DNA of 5,635 nt, taken from the NCBI GenBank assembly GCA_001800185.1, contig MGUX01000139.1, forward strand, positions 1 to 5,635, in the 5' to 3' direction. The translations under genes were made by a program, and so were the position numbers. The notes under the pieces are model-generated. The model ran no database searches and was not told the DNA's origin. It was given only the letters and a program-made list of their open reading frames with translations. The stretch is from Elusimicrobia bacterium RIFCSPLOWO2_12_FULL_59_9 (GTDB taxonomy: Bacteria; Elusimicrobiota; Elusimicrobia; O2-12-FULL-59-9). Positions 4,772-5,635 of the stretch are shown piece by piece. The first letter of the stretch is position 1; every line of letters begins with the position of its first letter.

Positions 4772-5635
4772 TAGAGCCTCTCGAGGCGCCGGACGCCGAT
4801 CAGCCTGCGGACTATCCTGGCCATCTGATTTCCCTCCAGCTGTTCCAGCGTCAAATAGACCCCTCTCATCGCGCGAGCCAGCTCTTTAGCCAGGCCCAGG
4901 CGAAAGAAGCCCGCTTCCGCGTCCACTACCAGAGCAGGGATGCCTCTTTTGCCGATCTCACAGGCGGCGATTCTAGCCTCTGCCATTGGATCTCCGTGCG
5001 CCAGAGAAACATTCGCCCTGCCGTCGGAAACCAAAACTAAAAAAGGGGGTCTCTCCTGATAACCGGGGCGCTGAAACATCTGTAAGGCAAGCCTTAAGCC
5101 GTGGGCCAAAGGTGTGCGGCCACCCGTAGGGAGCTCTTTAAGCCTGGCCTCCGCCTTCTTGAAGTTCCCCGTAGGGGGGAGCAAGAGCTCAGCCCCTTCT
5201 CCACGGAAGCTTAAAAGCCCCACACGATCGCGCTTCTGGTAAGCGTCTTTAAGCAGAGAGAGAATGGCGCCCTTCACTGCCACCATCCTGCGCCACGCGC
5301 CCATGGAGCCGCTGGCATCGACCAGGAAAAGAATGAGATTGCCGATTTTTTTTTCGCGGATTTTTTCCCTGAGGTCCCAGGACCTAAGTTGAAACGCCGT
5401 TTCTCCCGCTGCTCTCCGCCGGCCCTGATAAGGGGCCGCGGCCCGCAGCGTGGCATCCAGCGCCAGTGAGCGAATCTTTCCGTGAGGAAGCGAAGCGCGC
5501 ACATAGCGCCCCTCTTTCCCTGGGCTCGCCCCCAGGGTGCGGCGGCCCTTTTCCATCCATCCCCCGGAACGGACAGCGCGGAAAAAAAGCTGCCTGACGG
5601 GAAAAGATTCCCCCGCGTCGAAACGCTGCTCCTTT
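4771..5635 (-). CDS. ChlD/BchD-type chelatase subunit, VWA (MIDAS) C-terminal part, probable cobaltochelatase; 5' end outside window
   Basis: The frame stays open to the window edge, so this is the C-terminal 287 or so residues of a longer protein. An internal ATG at 5556 is not the start, because the 26 codons before it already match the family. Residues are numbered here from that ATG. GRYVRA (16-21) and LALDATLRAAAPYQ (31-44) are the conserved pre-VWA segment. The VWA domain starts at LILFLVDASGSMG (74-86), with metal-site residues Asp80, Ser82 and Ser84, then TGGRTPL with Thr148 and LVSDGRAN with Asp178. In characterised Mg- and Co-chelatases this domain links the AAA+ ATPase ring to the large catalytic subunit (ChlH/BchH or CobN). 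Full-length fused forms carry an N-terminal AAA+ domain, expected beyond base 5635. The operon context favours cobalt over magnesium. A nine-A run lies just before the VWA domain and may be a recoding site. Its stop overlaps the btuF start. Confidence 0.92.
   Translation of the reverse strand, partial: KEQRFDAGESFPVRQLFFRAVRSGGWMEKGRRTLGASPGKEGRYVRASLPHGKIRSLALDATLRAAAPYQGRRRAAGETAFQLRSWDLREKIREKKIGNLILFLVDASGSMGAWRRMVAVKGAILSLLKDAYQKRDRVGLLSFRGEGAELLLPPTGNFKKAEARLKELPTGGRTPLAHGLRLALQMFQRPGYQERPPFLVLVSDGRANVSLAHGDPMAEARIAACEIGKRGIPALVVDAEAGFFRLGLAKELARAMRGVYLTLEQLEGNQMARIVRRLIGVRRLERL
5346..5354 (-). other. A9 homopolymer in the chelatase gene, candidate frameshift/slippage site
   Basis: The coding strand reads GAA AAA AAA ATC in the zero frame and so contains the slippery heptamer A AAA AAA within nine consecutive A. 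It sits five codons before the first VWA strand (LILFLVD). A -1 shift would meet TAA at 5251-5249 and a +1 shift TGA at 5276-5274, both truncating the protein before a complete VWA domain. A 14-base inverted repeat, AGGTCCCAGGACCT (5372-5385), lies about 17 bases upstream in the coding direction. Whether slippage occurs is not shown by the sequence. Confidence 0.35.
5372..5385. repeat. Inverted repeat AGGTCC-CA-GGACCT
   Basis: The two 6-base arms are perfectly complementary around a 2-base centre. In RNA this would be a 5-bp stem with a 4-base loop. It lies within the chelatase coding region, upstream of the A9 run. It could influence ribosome behaviour there, or be a chance product of the codons for the segment around RSWDL. 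Confidence 0.25.

Larger units (their letters stand above)
1..5635 (-). other. Cobalamin gene cluster, probable single operon (continues past both ends)
   Basis: All seven recognisable genes lie on the minus strand. Junctions range from overlapping (TAATG at 4769-4773, ATGA at 1831-1834) to at most 19 untranslated bases. This spacing implies co-transcription and translational coupling. The content is functionally uniform: metal chelatase subunit, corrinoid-type importer parts, then four enzymes of aminopropanol attachment and nucleotide-loop assembly. No internal promoter, riboswitch or terminator can be placed because no intergenic gap exceeds 20 bases. Regulation would be expected upstream of base 5635, commonly by a cobalamin riboswitch in such operons, but that is not visible here. 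Confidence 0.88.

Overview
The window is one tightly packed, leftward (minus-strand) gene cluster for cobalamin (vitamin B12) metabolism. Seven genes are visible and none lies on the plus strand. In transcription order, from high to low coordinate, they are: the C-terminal part of a ChlD-type metal-chelatase subunit with a VWA domain (5' end beyond base 5635); a periplasmic binding protein of the BtuF type; a FecCD/BtuC-type permease; CbiB (adenosylcobinamide-phosphate synthase); CobD (threonine-phosphate decarboxylase, also called CobC); CobU (adenosylcobinamide kinase/guanylyltransferase); and the first 50 codons of CobT, which run off at base 1.

The layout is operon-like. The junctions are a one-base TAATG overlap (chelatase/btuF), 15 bases (btuF/btuC), 13 bases (btuC/cbiB), a four-base ATGA overlap (cbiB/cobD), 18 bases (cobD/cobU) and 19 bases (cobU/cobT). 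No gap is long enough for an internal promoter plus riboswitch. Any promoter or cobalamin riboswitch must therefore lie upstream of base 5635, and any terminator beyond base 1. No RNA gene, mobile element or CRISPR array is visible.

The genes fit one pathway. The VWA subunit belongs with the ATPase that drives cobalt insertion by a CobN-type chelatase. BtuF and BtuC would import corrinoid. CobD makes aminopropanol phosphate, CbiB attaches it to the corrin, CobU activates the product to its GDP form, and CobT prepares the lower-ligand riboside. CobS, the cobyric acid genes, CobN and the transporter ATPase BtuD are not in the window. The sequence is moderately GC-rich by eye. The periplasmic-type importer and the gene order suggest a Gram-negative-type bacterium, perhaps of a deltaproteobacterial, NC10 or Nitrospirota-like lineage. 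That placement is weak inference.

The most interesting non-routine signal is a run of nine A in the coding strand of the chelatase gene (5346-5354), just before the VWA domain. It has early stops in both shifted frames. Programmed frameshifting of chlD genes to make the small chelatase subunit has been reported, so this run is a candidate recoding site. Start-site choices for cobD and cobU, and small hairpins at two junctions, are also recorded.
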